From NCBI RefSeq assembly GCF_000422465.1, contig NZ_KE383845.1, forward strand, positions 170,241 through 234,240: a stretch of 64,000 nucleotides of DNA, written 5' to 3'. Positions 8,678-18,262 of the stretch are shown here, piece after piece; position 1 is the first letter of the stretch, and every line of letters begins with the position of its first letter. The notes under the pieces were generated by a model. The model ran no database searches, was not told where the DNA came from, and was given only the letters and a program-made list of their open reading frames with translations. A program made the translations under genes and the position numbers. Source of the stretch: Paenibacillus harenae DSM 16969. GTDB taxonomy: Bacteria > Bacillota > Bacilli > Paenibacillales > Paenibacillaceae.

Positions 8678-10732
8678 TTATTTCGGCATGAACAGCAGCA
8701 GTTTGGATTCGGAAGCTTCCATTACGATAGGCCATTCTTCTGCGCCCGCCGCAAGCGTTGTCTCCGTGCCGCTCCATAGATCCCGGACGGTAATCCCCTT
8801 AGAGGAATCTATGCCCAGTCTGTCAAATGATGCGGACATTACCGTTTCTTGCCCGGCATTGAAATTAAACGCGGCGACCCAGGTGCCGTTCTCGCCGGCG
8901 AGGACGAACAGATCCTCGCCTTTGCTGCCGCTTCGCCCTTCGACCGGACGGAACGTTTCGCCGCGCCTTGCAAGAGCGATGATCTCTTTATTCGTCATCC
9001 AAGCTCTAGCTCTCCGCGCAGCTTCCTCCATCCGGTAATCGTCGCCGAGAAGGAGCGATGTCCCGGCGATGACCGCGCTGTTCAACCGGCTTCTTCCCTC
9101 ATTCTCGGTCGTCGCGCGCTGATTGTCGCTTTTGTATAGAACAACATGGTCGGGATCGTTGAAGCGGTACAAGCTGCCGTTGATCCACCAGCCGTAAGTG
9201 AGCGCATTCAGCATATATTCCGTATCGGCGATCATGCCGAAGGCGTCGCAGGATACGCGGCGGCTGTGCGCATAGCCGTGAGGGAACAGCGGCGCGATCG
9301 ACAGGTTGATTAGGAACGTGCGGCCTACCCGCTCGGGACTCAGCAGCTCTTGAATGAAAGCCATGCCGATGTTATACGCCTGAAGCCCGGTGCGGACGTC
9401 CGGATCATGGTGGACGCCTTCCATCGCGCCATGCGTTAGAAAATCCATTTTCAAGTAATCATAGCCCGACTCGATGACGGACTGCAATCTGCGTTTAATC
9501 CTTGCAAGAGCCTCCGGGTGAGACGGATCGATCGCAAACGCGCCGTCCAGCTTCGGCAGCGGGTTGCCGGCGCGGTCCTTTATGAGAATATCGCGGTACA
9601 GCACCGCACCGTCTGTACCTTCGACCGGTTTGTCGGGATCGCTTCCCCAGAATGCGAACGGGGTATAGTAGGTGCCCGGCTTCTGGCCGTTCTCCTTCAC
9701 CCGCTTCACCGCCTCGTCCAGCTCCTCCTTCGTCAAGTTATCCGAGAAGGCGTCGAAATTCACGTAAAGGCTGCCCTCGGCGTCGGCGAACCCATTATGC
9801 TGCAGCTCCTTCGCGAAGAAATCCGACGTGTGCGTATACACATCGAAGTCCAGCTTCGACATGACCGCCGACCAGCTGTTCCAGCCCATCGGCACGCCGC
9901 CTTCCCAGCGCAGCGCCGGCTTCAGCGCCGCGTTCGCTTGTCCGTACGCTTCGAGCCCGTTGCGGTAATCGGAGAAGGCCCCGATAAATATCGTCGGCGA
10001 CAAAAGGCTTTTGCCGCGGATCGACCCGTGCGGCATTGTATCGCGCGTCTGCACATCTGCCGCTCCGCCGAATACGCGGATTCTTCCGACCGTTTCCGCG
10101 AACGTTCCTTCCACGGCGATCCCGGTTTTCCACTTATCATGAGTGACCGAACCAAACACGAAGCCGTTGCGGCTTCCAGCCCGATATACGGCGGTAGCCT
10201 CATAGCTCTGCACGCTGCACGGGATAGCATGGGAGGCATAACGAACCCACTTGTCATTGTCGAACGGTACAAACAGCGCCCTTACCTCCTCGCCGGACCC
10301 TGCGCCGAAATCAAGCACGCCGCCGTCATTCAAATAAGACGCTAGAGGGGCCAGCTCGTTCGTCTCCCACTCTTCGTCCTGCACCGCTTCAAGCTCTGTG
10401 AGCAGGAAGGTCTGCCGCTCATATATGCGGACATGCTGCCGGAGTGCCGGCTTGCCCTGCTCCTCATGCTCGAAAGTCCAGCGCACGCCGCGGCCGAAGC
10501 TGTCTTCAATCGGCTGTACCGATGCTTCATGAACAGCATGCTTGCCATAATAGGTGGAGCGCAGCAGCTCAAGGCCGTATCTTGCTTCCGCATGCAGCTC
10601 CTTTATCGCTTCACCGCTGCTCCAGCGCAGCGTCAAGCTTCCCTTCACGAAATCCGCTTCCGCCTTGACGATTCCATTATCGATGACAAATTGTCCTGCC
10701 GCCTGCTCCAGCGTAATTTCCCCAAATTTCAC
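8678..10732 (-). CDS. Cytoplasmic clan GH-D glycoside hydrolase (alpha-galactosidase-like)
   Basis: The 684-residue enzyme has no signal peptide. An N-terminal beta-rich region (about 1-275) precedes a TIM-barrel domain that starts at GWNSWSAVMSKLDF. The candidate nucleophile is D430 in YLKMDFLTHG, placed as in alpha-galactosidases of families GH27/GH36, and a second cluster FNDPDH lies near residue 540. A beta-rich C-terminal domain follows. It is a close paralog of the secreted enzyme at 18263-21310 and shares the motifs PVEGTDG, DPSHP/DPTHP and SIAPLFP. The start is GTG with GGGAG about 10 bases upstream. It likely acts on imported oligosaccharides. The exact bond cut is unknown. Confidence 0.8.
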   Translation of the reverse strand: MKFGEITLEQAAGQFVIDNGIVKAEADFVKGSLTLRWSSGEAIKELHAEARYGLELLRSTYYGKHAVHEASVQPIEDSFGRGVRWTFEHEEQGKPALRQHVRIYERQTFLLTELEAVQDEEWETNELAPLASYLNDGGVLDFGAGSGEEVRALFVPFDNDKWVRYASHAIPCSVQSYEATAVYRAGSRNGFVFGSVTHDKWKTGIAVEGTFAETVGRIRVFGGAADVQTRDTMPHGSIRGKSLLSPTIFIGAFSDYRNGLEAYGQANAALKPALRWEGGVPMGWNSWSAVMSKLDFDVYTHTSDFFAKELQHNGFADAEGSLYVNFDAFSDNLTKEELDEAVKRVKENGQKPGTYYTPFAFWGSDPDKPVEGTDGAVLYRDILIKDRAGNPLPKLDGAFAIDPSHPEALARIKRRLQSVIESGYDYLKMDFLTHGAMEGVHHDPDVRTGLQAYNIGMAFIQELLSPERVGRTFLINLSIAPLFPHGYAHSRRVSCDAFGMIADTEYMLNALTYGWWINGSLYRFNDPDHVVLYKSDNQRATTENEGRSRLNSAVIAGTSLLLGDDYRMEEAARRARAWMTNKEIIALARRGETFRPVEGRSGSKGEDLFVLAGENGTWVAAFNFNAGQETVMSASFDRLGIDSSKGITVRDLWSGTETTLAAGAEEWPIVMEASESKLLLFMPK

Positions 10733-10763
10733 TAGTGATCAGCTCCCGTTCCGAATTGGTAAG

Positions 10764-10789
10764 AAAAAAGCCAGCTAGGCTGGCTTTTT
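10764..10789 (-). terminator. Terminator of the second transport operon
   Basis: AAAAAGCCAGC-TA-GGCTGGCTTTTT is a compact perfect hairpin with a T run on both strands. It lies between the binding-protein stop and the glycosidase start, so the glycosidase probably has its own promoter. Confidence 0.92.
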
Positions 10790-10829
10790 CCCTCTTTACG
10801 TCTATTCTTGTTTCATACGCGTCCTCCGC

Positions 10830-12446
10830 TTAATTCCATAGCTCCGTACGCATTTTGTAATTTTCCGTATAAATCGCTTCTACCCTCTCGTCTCCGGCCG
10901 CCTTCATGTCGCCCAGCATTTTGTCATAAATGCTGTTCGCTTCATCCGCCGATTTGGCCATAACGGCTTTCGTCAACGCTTGCTTCACAATGTCGTTCAC
11001 CTTCTGCTCGTTCAGCGCTTCAGGCGTGCCGCCCTGCGGCCCCAGCCCCTCGTAAATCGCCGAATCATAAACCGAATCGGACAGGTTTTTCAGCGCCATT
11101 TTGTCGATTTCCCCGCGCTCGTAGCGGCCCGGCAAATCGTATGGCGTTCCGTCGGAGCCCATGCCGTTCTTAATGAACCAAGTCCACTTGCGAATGCCTG
11201 TTTCCTTCGTGTAAGCGGTCCAGTCGTCCTTGAAGCCTTGCAGCGTCTCCGGACGCGGCACATGCTTGCCGTCCTTTAAATCCCAGTGCTGGCCTTCGAT
11301 GCCCCACATCAGCAGGTACTGCCCTTCCTCGCTGGCAAGGAAATTGATCAGCTGCATCGTGCGTTCCGGATTTTTGTTCTTCTTCGTAATCGTAATCGCG
11401 TCCCAGCCCAGCGAGCTTCGTCCGCCGTAGGTCGTCTTCGCCGGGTCTACGCCGTCAGCGACAACCTTATACGGGAACAGCTGCGCGTCTTCGCTGCGGT
11501 CTTTTTTCAGAATCGTGTTCGCTCCGCCTACATCCCAATAGGCGCCCGTCGTGGAGAAAATCGTGCCCGTCGCGATCTTCTGCTCCCATACCTGCCGCTT
11601 GTTGATTGCCCATTCTTTATCCATCAAGCCTGCGCGGAACAGGTCGTTCATATAAAGGATCATTTCGCGGTACTTCGGATGTTTGACATCGATCTGCAGG
11701 GTCCCTTCGTTCTCGTAGAACGGCATCAGCCCGAACATGCCTTTGAACGTGCCGAACGTGCCGCCGAAGTTCTCCCCGTCCATCGTAAGCGCGATGGTTT
11801 CTTTACCGTCGATCTGCGGATATTTCGCTTTGTAATCCTGCAGCAGCTGTTTGAACTCGCTCGCCGTGAACGGCTCGCCGCCTTCCGCCTTGGACGGAGC
11901 CAGCTCCTTCACGATCGCCTTGCTCATGTTGAAGCCGAATACCGGCTCGTTCTCAAGGCCGTACCAGTTCGACAGATAGTAGTTATTGCCGTCCTTGTAA
12001 CGCGTCTTGTTCAGCACGTCGCCGTACATCTCCGTTACGTCGGGCCCGTATTTCTCAATTAGCTCGTTCAGAGGTATAATCGCGCCTGACTCGACATATT
12101 TCGTGACCAGGTCGCTGCTCCGCTCGAACATAATCAGATCAGGCAAGTCATCGCTCGCCAGCATCAGATTCAGCTTCTCCGCAGGATTACCTGTCGGCTG
12201 TTGAATTTCAATCGTTACGCCGGTACGCTTCGTAATCTCGGCAGCGACCGCGTTGTCGAATTTATCGCCCGTGTTTTTATCGAAGAAGGTGAGCGTAATC
12301 GGATCGGTAGCGTCTGCATTGGCCGCGCCTTCCCCGTTTGTGCCGGCATTGCCCTCCTTATTTGAATTGGCTGAGCCGCAAGCTGAAAGTACGGAAATGA
12401 ATACGATAACTGCTAGAAACGCAAGTAACCATTTTTTAGTACGCAT
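10830..12446 (-). CDS. Extracellular sugar-binding lipoprotein of an Lpl-type ABC transporter
   Basis: The 538-residue protein has a lipoprotein signal peptide with lipobox LSAC (lipidated C23), a short Asn/Gly/Ala linker, and then a family-1 solute-binding fold. Features include PAEKLNLMLASDDLPDLIMF and the C-terminal EALNEQKVNDIVKQAL. Its size is typical of LplA/YtcQ-like binding proteins. It is the third gene of an operon after LplB and LplC permeases, with AAGGGGG before the ATG. It should deliver a sugar to that permease pair. The neighbouring glycosidase suggests an alpha-linked galactoside-like oligosaccharide, but this is inference. Confidence 0.92.
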   Translation of the reverse strand: MRTKKWLLAFLAVIVFISVLSACGSANSNKEGNAGTNGEGAANADATDPITLTFFDKNTGDKFDNAVAAEITKRTGVTIEIQQPTGNPAEKLNLMLASDDLPDLIMFERSSDLVTKYVESGAIIPLNELIEKYGPDVTEMYGDVLNKTRYKDGNNYYLSNWYGLENEPVFGFNMSKAIVKELAPSKAEGGEPFTASEFKQLLQDYKAKYPQIDGKETIALTMDGENFGGTFGTFKGMFGLMPFYENEGTLQIDVKHPKYREMILYMNDLFRAGLMDKEWAINKRQVWEQKIATGTIFSTTGAYWDVGGANTILKKDRSEDAQLFPYKVVADGVDPAKTTYGGRSSLGWDAITITKKNKNPERTMQLINFLASEEGQYLLMWGIEGQHWDLKDGKHVPRPETLQGFKDDWTAYTKETGIRKWTWFIKNGMGSDGTPYDLPGRYERGEIDKMALKNLSDSVYDSAIYEGLGPQGGTPEALNEQKVNDIVKQALTKAVMAKSADEANSIYDKMLGDMKAAGDERVEAIYTENYKMRTELWN

Positions 12447-12551
12447 TGTAGGTTTTCCCCCTTGTATGTGACCTTATTATCATACAAATGACCGTTGCAG
12501 CTTGCAAAAAATCCCGTAATTCCGCATCACCTCCCGTCATAATTCCCCGTC

Positions 12552-13436
12552 TTAGCTCTTGACCGCGCCCAGCGTCATGCCCTTCACGAAATACTTCTGC
12601 AGGAACGGATAGACCATTACGATCGGCAGCGTCGCCACCATCGTCGCCGCCATCCGGATCGTATCCGGCGATACGGCCAGCCGCTTCGAAGAGTTAGCCA
12701 GCTGCTGCGCTTCGCTCACCATGGAACCGGTCTGGTACTGGTTCAAAATTTTGACCAATACCGCCTGCAGCGTCTTCAAATCGGCCTTATACGTGAACAC
12801 GTAGGAATCGAACCACGAGTTCCAGTGCATAATGGCCGTGAACAACCCGATCGTTGCGAGCACCGGCGTCGTAAGCGGAAGGATGATCCGGAAGAAAATT
12901 TGCAGGTAGTTGGCCCCGTCGATCTTCGCCGACTCGTCCAGCTCCTGGGGCAGTCCCTGCATAAACGTCCGGACGATAATCATATAGAACACGTTCATCA
13001 TGCTTGGCAGGATAAAGACCATGAAGCTGTCGATAAGGTGAAGGCTCTTCAGCACCATATAATATGGAATCAAGCCGCCGCCAAAATACATCGTGAACAC
13101 GAAGTACAGCGTCCACGCGCGGTTTCCGACCAGCTCCTTCTTGCTGAGCGAGTACGCCAGCATGCTGATGACCATGACGGCCAGCGGCGTGCCGATCAGC
13201 GTCCGCAGCACCGTCACCTTGATCGCCGACCAAATCTCGCTGTCGGTCAGAATCTGCCGATAGCTCGACAGGCTGAAATCTCTCGGCCACAGGTACAAAT
13301 TGCCGCGAAGCGTATCCTCCGCGCTGTTAAGTGAAATAATGAAAATGTTCCAGAACGGATAGAAGGTTACGATAAATACGGCAATGATGAACAGATAAAC
13401 GACTGACATAAACAGAAAATCATTTTTGGATTTCAT
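12552..13436 (-). CDS. Carbohydrate ABC transporter permease, LplC type
   Basis: This is a 294-residue membrane protein with about six transmembrane segments and the EAA loop ESAKIDGANYLQIF near residue 190. The C-terminus FVKGMTLGAVKS is close to that of the other LplC-type permease at 326-1264 (FVQGLTIGSVKG), so the two transport systems are paralogous. It follows the LplB-type permease by 26 bases and precedes the binding lipoprotein by about 105 bases. GGAGGAG lies upstream of the start. Confidence 0.9.
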   Translation of the reverse strand: MKSKNDFLFMSVVYLFIIAVFIVTFYPFWNIFIISLNSAEDTLRGNLYLWPRDFSLSSYRQILTDSEIWSAIKVTVLRTLIGTPLAVMVISMLAYSLSKKELVGNRAWTLYFVFTMYFGGGLIPYYMVLKSLHLIDSFMVFILPSMMNVFYMIIVRTFMQGLPQELDESAKIDGANYLQIFFRIILPLTTPVLATIGLFTAIMHWNSWFDSYVFTYKADLKTLQAVLVKILNQYQTGSMVSEAQQLANSSKRLAVSPDTIRMAATMVATLPIVMVYPFLQKYFVKGMTLGAVKS

Positions 13437-13462
13437 TATGATTCTGGCTCCTCCCCGGTATG

Positions 13463-14452
13463 CTAGAACAGCGACTGCTCGTTCATTTTTTTGGCCATCG
13501 TATTGACGCTTATGACAAGAATGAAGGCGACAAGCGATTTGAACAGACCGACAGCCGCGCCGTAGGAGAACATCCCGTTCTGCAAGCCGTACTTATACGT
13601 GTACGTGTCGATAACTTCCGAATATTGAAGCACCGTATTATTTTGCAGCAGATACTGCTGATCGAAGCCCGCATTCAGGATGCCGCCGACGGCTAGTATC
13701 GCCAGAATGATAATCGTCGGCTTAATCGAAGGAAGCGTAATGTGAAGCATCTGCTTCAGCCGGCTTGCGCCGTCTACTTTGGCTACCTCATATAACTCGG
13801 GATTAATGGCGGAGATCGCGGCCAAATACATAATGGCGTTAAATCCCATATCCTTCCACGTATTCGAGAAGGCGATAATCCACCAGAACAGCGGCCCTTT
13901 CTGCATGAATTGAATCGGCTCGTCGATGAAGCCAAGCCCCGTCAGCATGTTGTTGATTACGCCGCCTGAGGAAAGCACCGTAATAATAATGTTTGCGGCA
14001 ATAACCCATGAGATAAAATGCGGCATGTACGATACGGTCTGAAATGTCCGCTTGAACCAGCCGTTGCGCAGCTCGTTAATCATCAGCGCGAGGATGATCG
14101 GCATCGGGAATCCGAACAGCAGCGACAGAAAGCTTTGCGCCAGCGTGTTGCGCATGATCATGTAGAAATCGCCGTTGTTAAAAAAATAAGAGAACCATTC
14201 GAATCCAACGAATTTCGCCGTGAAAAACTGCGAGAAAAACGGGCCGCCTCCCGGCGAATAATGAACGAACGCCATGTACAGGCCGAACATCGGCACATAA
14301 GAAAATAATAGGGTGATTGCAAGCGCCGGAAGCATGAGAAGAAACAACAGGCGCTGGCTCTTCATTCTGCCCCATACGTTTGTTTTGCTCTTGACCGGCC
14401 TCTTCTTCGGCAATCCGGGTTGCCCCGTTTCCGCGTTCATTGCTGTTTCCAT
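13463..14452 (-). CDS. Sugar ABC transporter permease, LplB type
   Basis: This 329-residue permease starts a three-gene transport operon. A polar N-terminus is followed by about six hydrophobic segments. The EAA loop is YEVAKVDGASRLKQM (about residue 230), and the C-terminus is KKMNEQSLF, matching LplB. The ATG at 14452 sits six bases after AGGAGG. The operon is divergent from the two-component genes beginning at 14645, and the 192-base gap must hold both promoters. It shares a recent ancestor with the permease at 1279-2199. Confidence 0.9.
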   Translation of the reverse strand: METAMNAETGQPGLPKKRPVKSKTNVWGRMKSQRLLFLLMLPALAITLLFSYVPMFGLYMAFVHYSPGGGPFFSQFFTAKFVGFEWFSYFFNNGDFYMIMRNTLAQSFLSLLFGFPMPIILALMINELRNGWFKRTFQTVSYMPHFISWVIAANIIITVLSSGGVINNMLTGLGFIDEPIQFMQKGPLFWWIIAFSNTWKDMGFNAIMYLAAISAINPELYEVAKVDGASRLKQMLHITLPSIKPTIIILAILAVGGILNAGFDQQYLLQNNTVLQYSEVIDTYTYKYGLQNGMFSYGAAVGLFKSLVAFILVISVNTMAKKMNEQSLF

Positions 14453-14491
14453 ATGCAACCTCCTGCTAATCTATCGTTGCTTTGTGCCTTC

Positions 14492-14497
14492 ATTATA
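14492..14497 (-). promoter_or_regulatory. Putative -10 box of the second transport operon
   Basis: A perfect TATAAT (minus strand, 14497-14492) lies about 40 bases before the LplB start. No good -35 is seen 16-18 bases upstream. As with the first transport operon, this suits activation by the neighbouring AraC-type response regulator. Confidence 0.4.
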
Positions 14498-14644
14498 GGC
14501 CCGGCCGGAGCGCCATTCTATATAAGCATTCACCGATTCGTGCCTCAAACCGACACTCTTCTTTCCGTTCCATTGTTGAAAAACGTTATAGAAGATAAAC
14601 TAGGGATAACAAGACAGATCTGTCGTCAAAGGGTGGGAGCAGAC

Positions 14645-16222
14645 ATGTACAGTATTTTGCTGGTGGATGACGAGGCGCTTGAGCTTGAGACGATTGAGCA
14701 TTACGTCCCGTGGGAGCAAATTGGCATATCGGTAGCCGGTACGGCGCGCAACGGCAAGGAAGCGCTTGGTTTGCTGGCTGAGCTCAAGCCGGATATGATA
14801 TTGACGGACGTCCGCATGCCGATTATGGACGGTCTCGAATTCGGCCGGCGGGCGAAGCAAATCGACCGGAACGTCAAAATCATTTATTTGAGCGGCCATA
14901 ACGAATTTCAATATATTAAAGCGGCTCTTAATATCGAAGCGGCCGGCTACTTGCTGAAGCCGATCGATATGGAGGAGCTCATCGCTCTGATGGATAAGGT
15001 CAAGAAGAAATGCGAGGAGGAGCAGTTAGCCGACCAAAGCGGAGATTGGATGCGGGAGAAGCTGATCATGCGCATCCTACGGGAAGCGAACGCGGACAGG
15101 CGCATGCAGTGGGTCAAGCAATGGGAGCTTAGCGCGCCTGATTTCGCCCCTAATAAGGAGTATGCCGCCGCTTACGTCACGTTCGACATGCAGCCGGCCG
15201 CCCCCGGCGGGAACCCGCTTCCGTCCGGACTCGACGATGCCGATCGGATCGAGTCCGTCCGCAGGCTGGCGGGGCGGCTGCTGGATACGAGCATTATCGT
15301 TGAAACAGGGCCGCAGGCGCTATTGATCGTGTTTCAATGGAAGAGCGAACGCGAGATTCCCGGTTGGTCAGCCGAATTGTGGGAGCCGTTCCAGGAGCAG
15401 GCATCTGCAGCTGCGGCTGCGCCCGTAACCGTCGGCTTGTCCTCGCCGCATAAGGGCTTTCATCTGCTGCGGGATGCTTATTTGGAGTCATTGGCTTGCA
15501 ATGAAGAGAAGCTGTACCGGCTTGGCGGCGCCGTGATCGTCCCCGGGCATCTCCAGCCGACGGTCCAGAAGGATATTGATACGGAGCAGTTAACCGCGAA
15601 GCTGACCGCAGCCATCCAGACAGGCGATTCCACGCTAGCGGAGGAGCAGTTGAATATCTGGTTCTCCCTTCTGCGGGAAGAGCGGATTGAAAGGAACTTC
15701 GCCGTGCGTGCGGTCATCCGCCTGCTGACTTCCCTGGAGCAGCATTTCTCCTCCTTTCTGGCGGGCTCTCTGAAGGATTTGCTGCATGTCGATCACTGGA
15801 AGGAAGTATCTTCGATGAAGACCTTCTCCCATATCCAGGCGTACGTCGCGGATTTCTGCAGAGTGATGCTGGGGGCGGCAAGCGAGCGGGAAGTTGACCG
15901 CAACCAGGCGGTCGCCGAACAAATCGCGAAGCTGATCCATGACCGCCACCATCTGCCGCTTACGGTAGAGGATATCGCCAAGGAAGTCTACCTTTCCCCC
16001 AACTATATCCGGTCGATCTTCAAGGAGAAGACGGGCGAGACGATCCTCGATTATTTAACGAAGGTTCGGATGAGCCGGGCAGCCGAGCTGCTGAAGGACA
16101 AGTCGCTCAAGGTGCGCGAGATCGCCCATCACGTCGGTTACGAGAACGTCTCTTACTTTTGTTCCGTCTTTCATAAGCACAGAGGCAGCACCCCGAACGA
16201 ATACCGGAAAATGTATTTATAG
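14645..16222 (+). CDS. Response regulator with AraC-type DNA-binding domain (YesN-like)
   Basis: The 525-residue regulator has an N-terminal receiver domain (DD at 8-9, phospho-acceptor D55 in LTDVRMP, Lys in YLLKPID). A poorly conserved middle region follows, then a C-terminal AraC/XylS double helix-turn-helix (about 420-525) with VGYENVSYFCSVFHKHRGSTPNEYRK. A much longer frame opens at 14420, but the start at 14645 has GGGTGGGAG before it and begins exactly at the receiver fold. It is followed by its kinase after 16 bases and is divergent from the LplB-LplC-binding-protein operon, which it probably activates. Confidence 0.9.
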   Translation: MYSILLVDDEALELETIEHYVPWEQIGISVAGTARNGKEALGLLAELKPDMILTDVRMPIMDGLEFGRRAKQIDRNVKIIYLSGHNEFQYIKAALNIEAAGYLLKPIDMEELIALMDKVKKKCEEEQLADQSGDWMREKLIMRILREANADRRMQWVKQWELSAPDFAPNKEYAAAYVTFDMQPAAPGGNPLPSGLDDADRIESVRRLAGRLLDTSIIVETGPQALLIVFQWKSEREIPGWSAELWEPFQEQASAAAAAPVTVGLSSPHKGFHLLRDAYLESLACNEEKLYRLGGAVIVPGHLQPTVQKDIDTEQLTAKLTAAIQTGDSTLAEEQLNIWFSLLREERIERNFAVRAVIRLLTSLEQHFSSFLAGSLKDLLHVDHWKEVSSMKTFSHIQAYVADFCRVMLGAASEREVDRNQAVAEQIAKLIHDRHHLPLTVEDIAKEVYLSPNYIRSIFKEKTGETILDYLTKVRMSRAAELLKDKSLKVREIAHHVGYENVSYFCSVFHKHRGSTPNEYRKMYL

Positions 16223-16238
16223 GCTGGAGTGAACAACG

Positions 16239-17990
16239 ATGAGAAGGCTGACAGGCTGGCTGACGAGGCCTATTAACAACTTGCGGCTCCGTGAGAAGCT
16301 GTTCCTGATGTTTCTGCTCGGCGCGATCTTCCCGTTACTATTTTTCGTATGGTATTCCTACGAGACGATTAAGAGCGAGCTGTCCGACCAAATGTATACC
16401 AACACCGTCTCGTCGACCGCGCAAGTGAATTCGAACCTGGAGAACAAGCTGGATACGTATACGAAGCTGTCGGCTACGCTTTATTTGGACAGTAATCTGC
16501 GGGCTTACTTGACGAATAACTATTCGGAGGAGCCCATCCTGTTCGTCGATGCTTATAAATATATTAATAACACCTTTGTGAACATGCTGACGACCAATCC
16601 GGACATTCACAGCATGTCGATTTACGTGAATAATGATTCGCTTCCCGCGGACGATTTTTTTGTGAAACGGATTGACGAGAAATTTAAGCAGTCGCTTACT
16701 TATCAATCGCTGCTGGACTCCTACGGCAACGTCCGATTTGTTACGACGCCGCCCGTACCGGATCAGCCGCCCATGTTCACGCTGGCCCGCATGCTAAATA
16801 TCAGCAATATTAACAACACCTACGGCATTCTGACGATCAACATTTTGGAATCGGATATATTCCGGCTGATGGAGAAGGAATCGTTCGATAAAACGGTAAT
16901 TATCGTGAACGAGCAAGGACTTATTATGTCAGCGAAGGACAAAAGCATGCTGAACCGTCCGCTTACGCAGTATGTGCCGGATGACTTCCCGGGCGGCGGG
17001 CAAGGCCGGTTCGACAGCATGTACAACGGCGAGGAAATGCTCGTGGTCTACAATACGACCAAATACGGCTGGAAGAGCGTCTCGCTCGTGCCGTACAACA
17101 GCTTCCTGTCCAAAGCGAATAATACGGCCAAGCAGACCCTGATATTCGCGCTGATCAGCCTGGGCGTGATGGCATTGCTCATTTACACGACCGCGAGGCT
17201 GTTCACCAAGCGGGTGGAATATTTGGTCGGCATGATACGCCGGATCGAGCGGGAGGAATTCGAGCTCGTGGATATCCGGCCGCTGGGGCGCGACGAGATC
17301 GGCCAGCTCGGCAATGTGCTCCGCAAAATGACCGGCAGGCTGAGCAGCTTGATATCCGACGTCTACAAGAAAGAAATCGATAAGAAGGAAGCAGAGATGA
17401 ATGCGCTGCAGGCTCAAATTAATCCGCATTTTCTGTATAATACGCTCGCTTCCATTTCATCGCTTGCCATTCGCAACTCGGACCCGCGAATGAACAAAAT
17501 GGTGACCGATCTTGCCAAGTTTTATCGAATATCGCTCAACAAAGGCAAGAGTCAAATCTCCATTAATGAAGAACTGCAGCTCACCCGTTATTACGTTGCG
17601 ATCCAGCAGGTGAGATTCTCCGAGCTTCTGCGCGTGCATTACCAGATCGATGAATCGGTGCTGCCGTGCCCGATCGTGAAGCTGACGCTGCAGCCGTTCG
17701 TGGAAAACTGTATCAATCATGCGATTTGGGACGACAAACGTGGCATTCATATCATGATTAAAGCGAACCGCGAAGGACCTGACATCGTGCTCAAGGTTAT
17801 TGATGACGGCATGGGGATACGGGGGTGCGGCAACCGCGAGCTTCCGGAGAGCGGCAGCGCCTTATCGGGCTACGGAATCCGCAACGTCGACAACCGCATT
17901 AAACTGATGTTCGGCGATTCCTACGGCGTTTCGGTATACAGCAGGCTCGGAATCGGAACGACGGTGACGATCCGGATTCCCGGCAGATAA
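16239..17990 (+). CDS. Sensor histidine kinase, YesM type
   Basis: The 583-residue membrane kinase has transmembrane helices at about 22-44 and 300-322 with an extracellular sensing domain between them. A HAMP segment comes next, then a His_kinase domain with QINPHFLYNTL (H397). A HATPase_c domain follows, with N-box FVENCINHA, DDGMGI and GYGIRNVDNRI. It is the second gene of an operon with the YesN-type regulator. The architecture matches the kinase at 3982-5718, so the window holds two paralogous sensing and uptake modules. Confidence 0.92.
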   Translation: MRRLTGWLTRPINNLRLREKLFLMFLLGAIFPLLFFVWYSYETIKSELSDQMYTNTVSSTAQVNSNLENKLDTYTKLSATLYLDSNLRAYLTNNYSEEPILFVDAYKYINNTFVNMLTTNPDIHSMSIYVNNDSLPADDFFVKRIDEKFKQSLTYQSLLDSYGNVRFVTTPPVPDQPPMFTLARMLNISNINNTYGILTINILESDIFRLMEKESFDKTVIIVNEQGLIMSAKDKSMLNRPLTQYVPDDFPGGGQGRFDSMYNGEEMLVVYNTTKYGWKSVSLVPYNSFLSKANNTAKQTLIFALISLGVMALLIYTTARLFTKRVEYLVGMIRRIEREEFELVDIRPLGRDEIGQLGNVLRKMTGRLSSLISDVYKKEIDKKEAEMNALQAQINPHFLYNTLASISSLAIRNSDPRMNKMVTDLAKFYRISLNKGKSQISINEELQLTRYYVAIQQVRFSELLRVHYQIDESVLPCPIVKLTLQPFVENCINHAIWDDKRGIHIMIKANREGPDIVLKVIDDGMGIRGCGNRELPESGSALSGYGIRNVDNRIKLMFGDSYGVSVYSRLGIGTTVTIRIPGR

Positions 17991-18105
17991 ACCAGCAGCC
18001 TTTGAACCGAGTTTGAAGCCAGGCAGCTTGATTGATCAATCTGCTATGAAAGACCGGATTAACTTTCATGCTCTATAGTGCAGCATAATAGATGCATGGT
18101 TGGCT

Positions 18106-18155
18106 AACGGGAAAACATTAACCCGCGCAATTAACACCGGGCATTCCCGTTATTT
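18106..18155 (+). terminator. Probable terminator of the second two-component operon
   Basis: AACGGGAA pairs with TTCCCGTT around a roughly 30-base loop that may hold a further fold, and ATTTGTT follows. It lies about 115 bases after the kinase stop. The space from 17991 to 18262 contains this hairpin and the one at 18208, with no gene seen. Confidence 0.6.
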
Positions 18156-18207
18156 GTTAATAAACACGAGCTTCTGTGTAAATTAGAAGGGGTTTATCCC
18201 AATGTAA

Positions 18208-18250
18208 GGAGGCTGTCTCTTAGGGTCAATGACCTTGCGGGACAGCCTCC
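18208..18250. terminator. Hairpin downstream of the secreted glycosidase
   Basis: GGAGGCTGTC pairs perfectly with GACAGCCTCC around a 23-base loop, 13 bases beyond the glycosidase stop. The T run is weak on both strands. A related GTCTC/GAGAC hairpin follows the SPFH gene near 23.88 kb. Confidence 0.65.
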
Positions 18251-18262
18251 TGCTTTGTTAGG

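Noticed and set aside
9518..10345. Long 275-codon frame antisense to the 684-residue glycosidase
   Set aside because: It is Arg-rich, low in family-like features and fully inside a well-supported gene; typical of GC-rich antisense frames.
14420..14644. N-terminal extension of the second response regulator
   Set aside because: The extension overlaps the divergent permease start and shared promoter region; the receiver domain and ribosome site begin at 14645.
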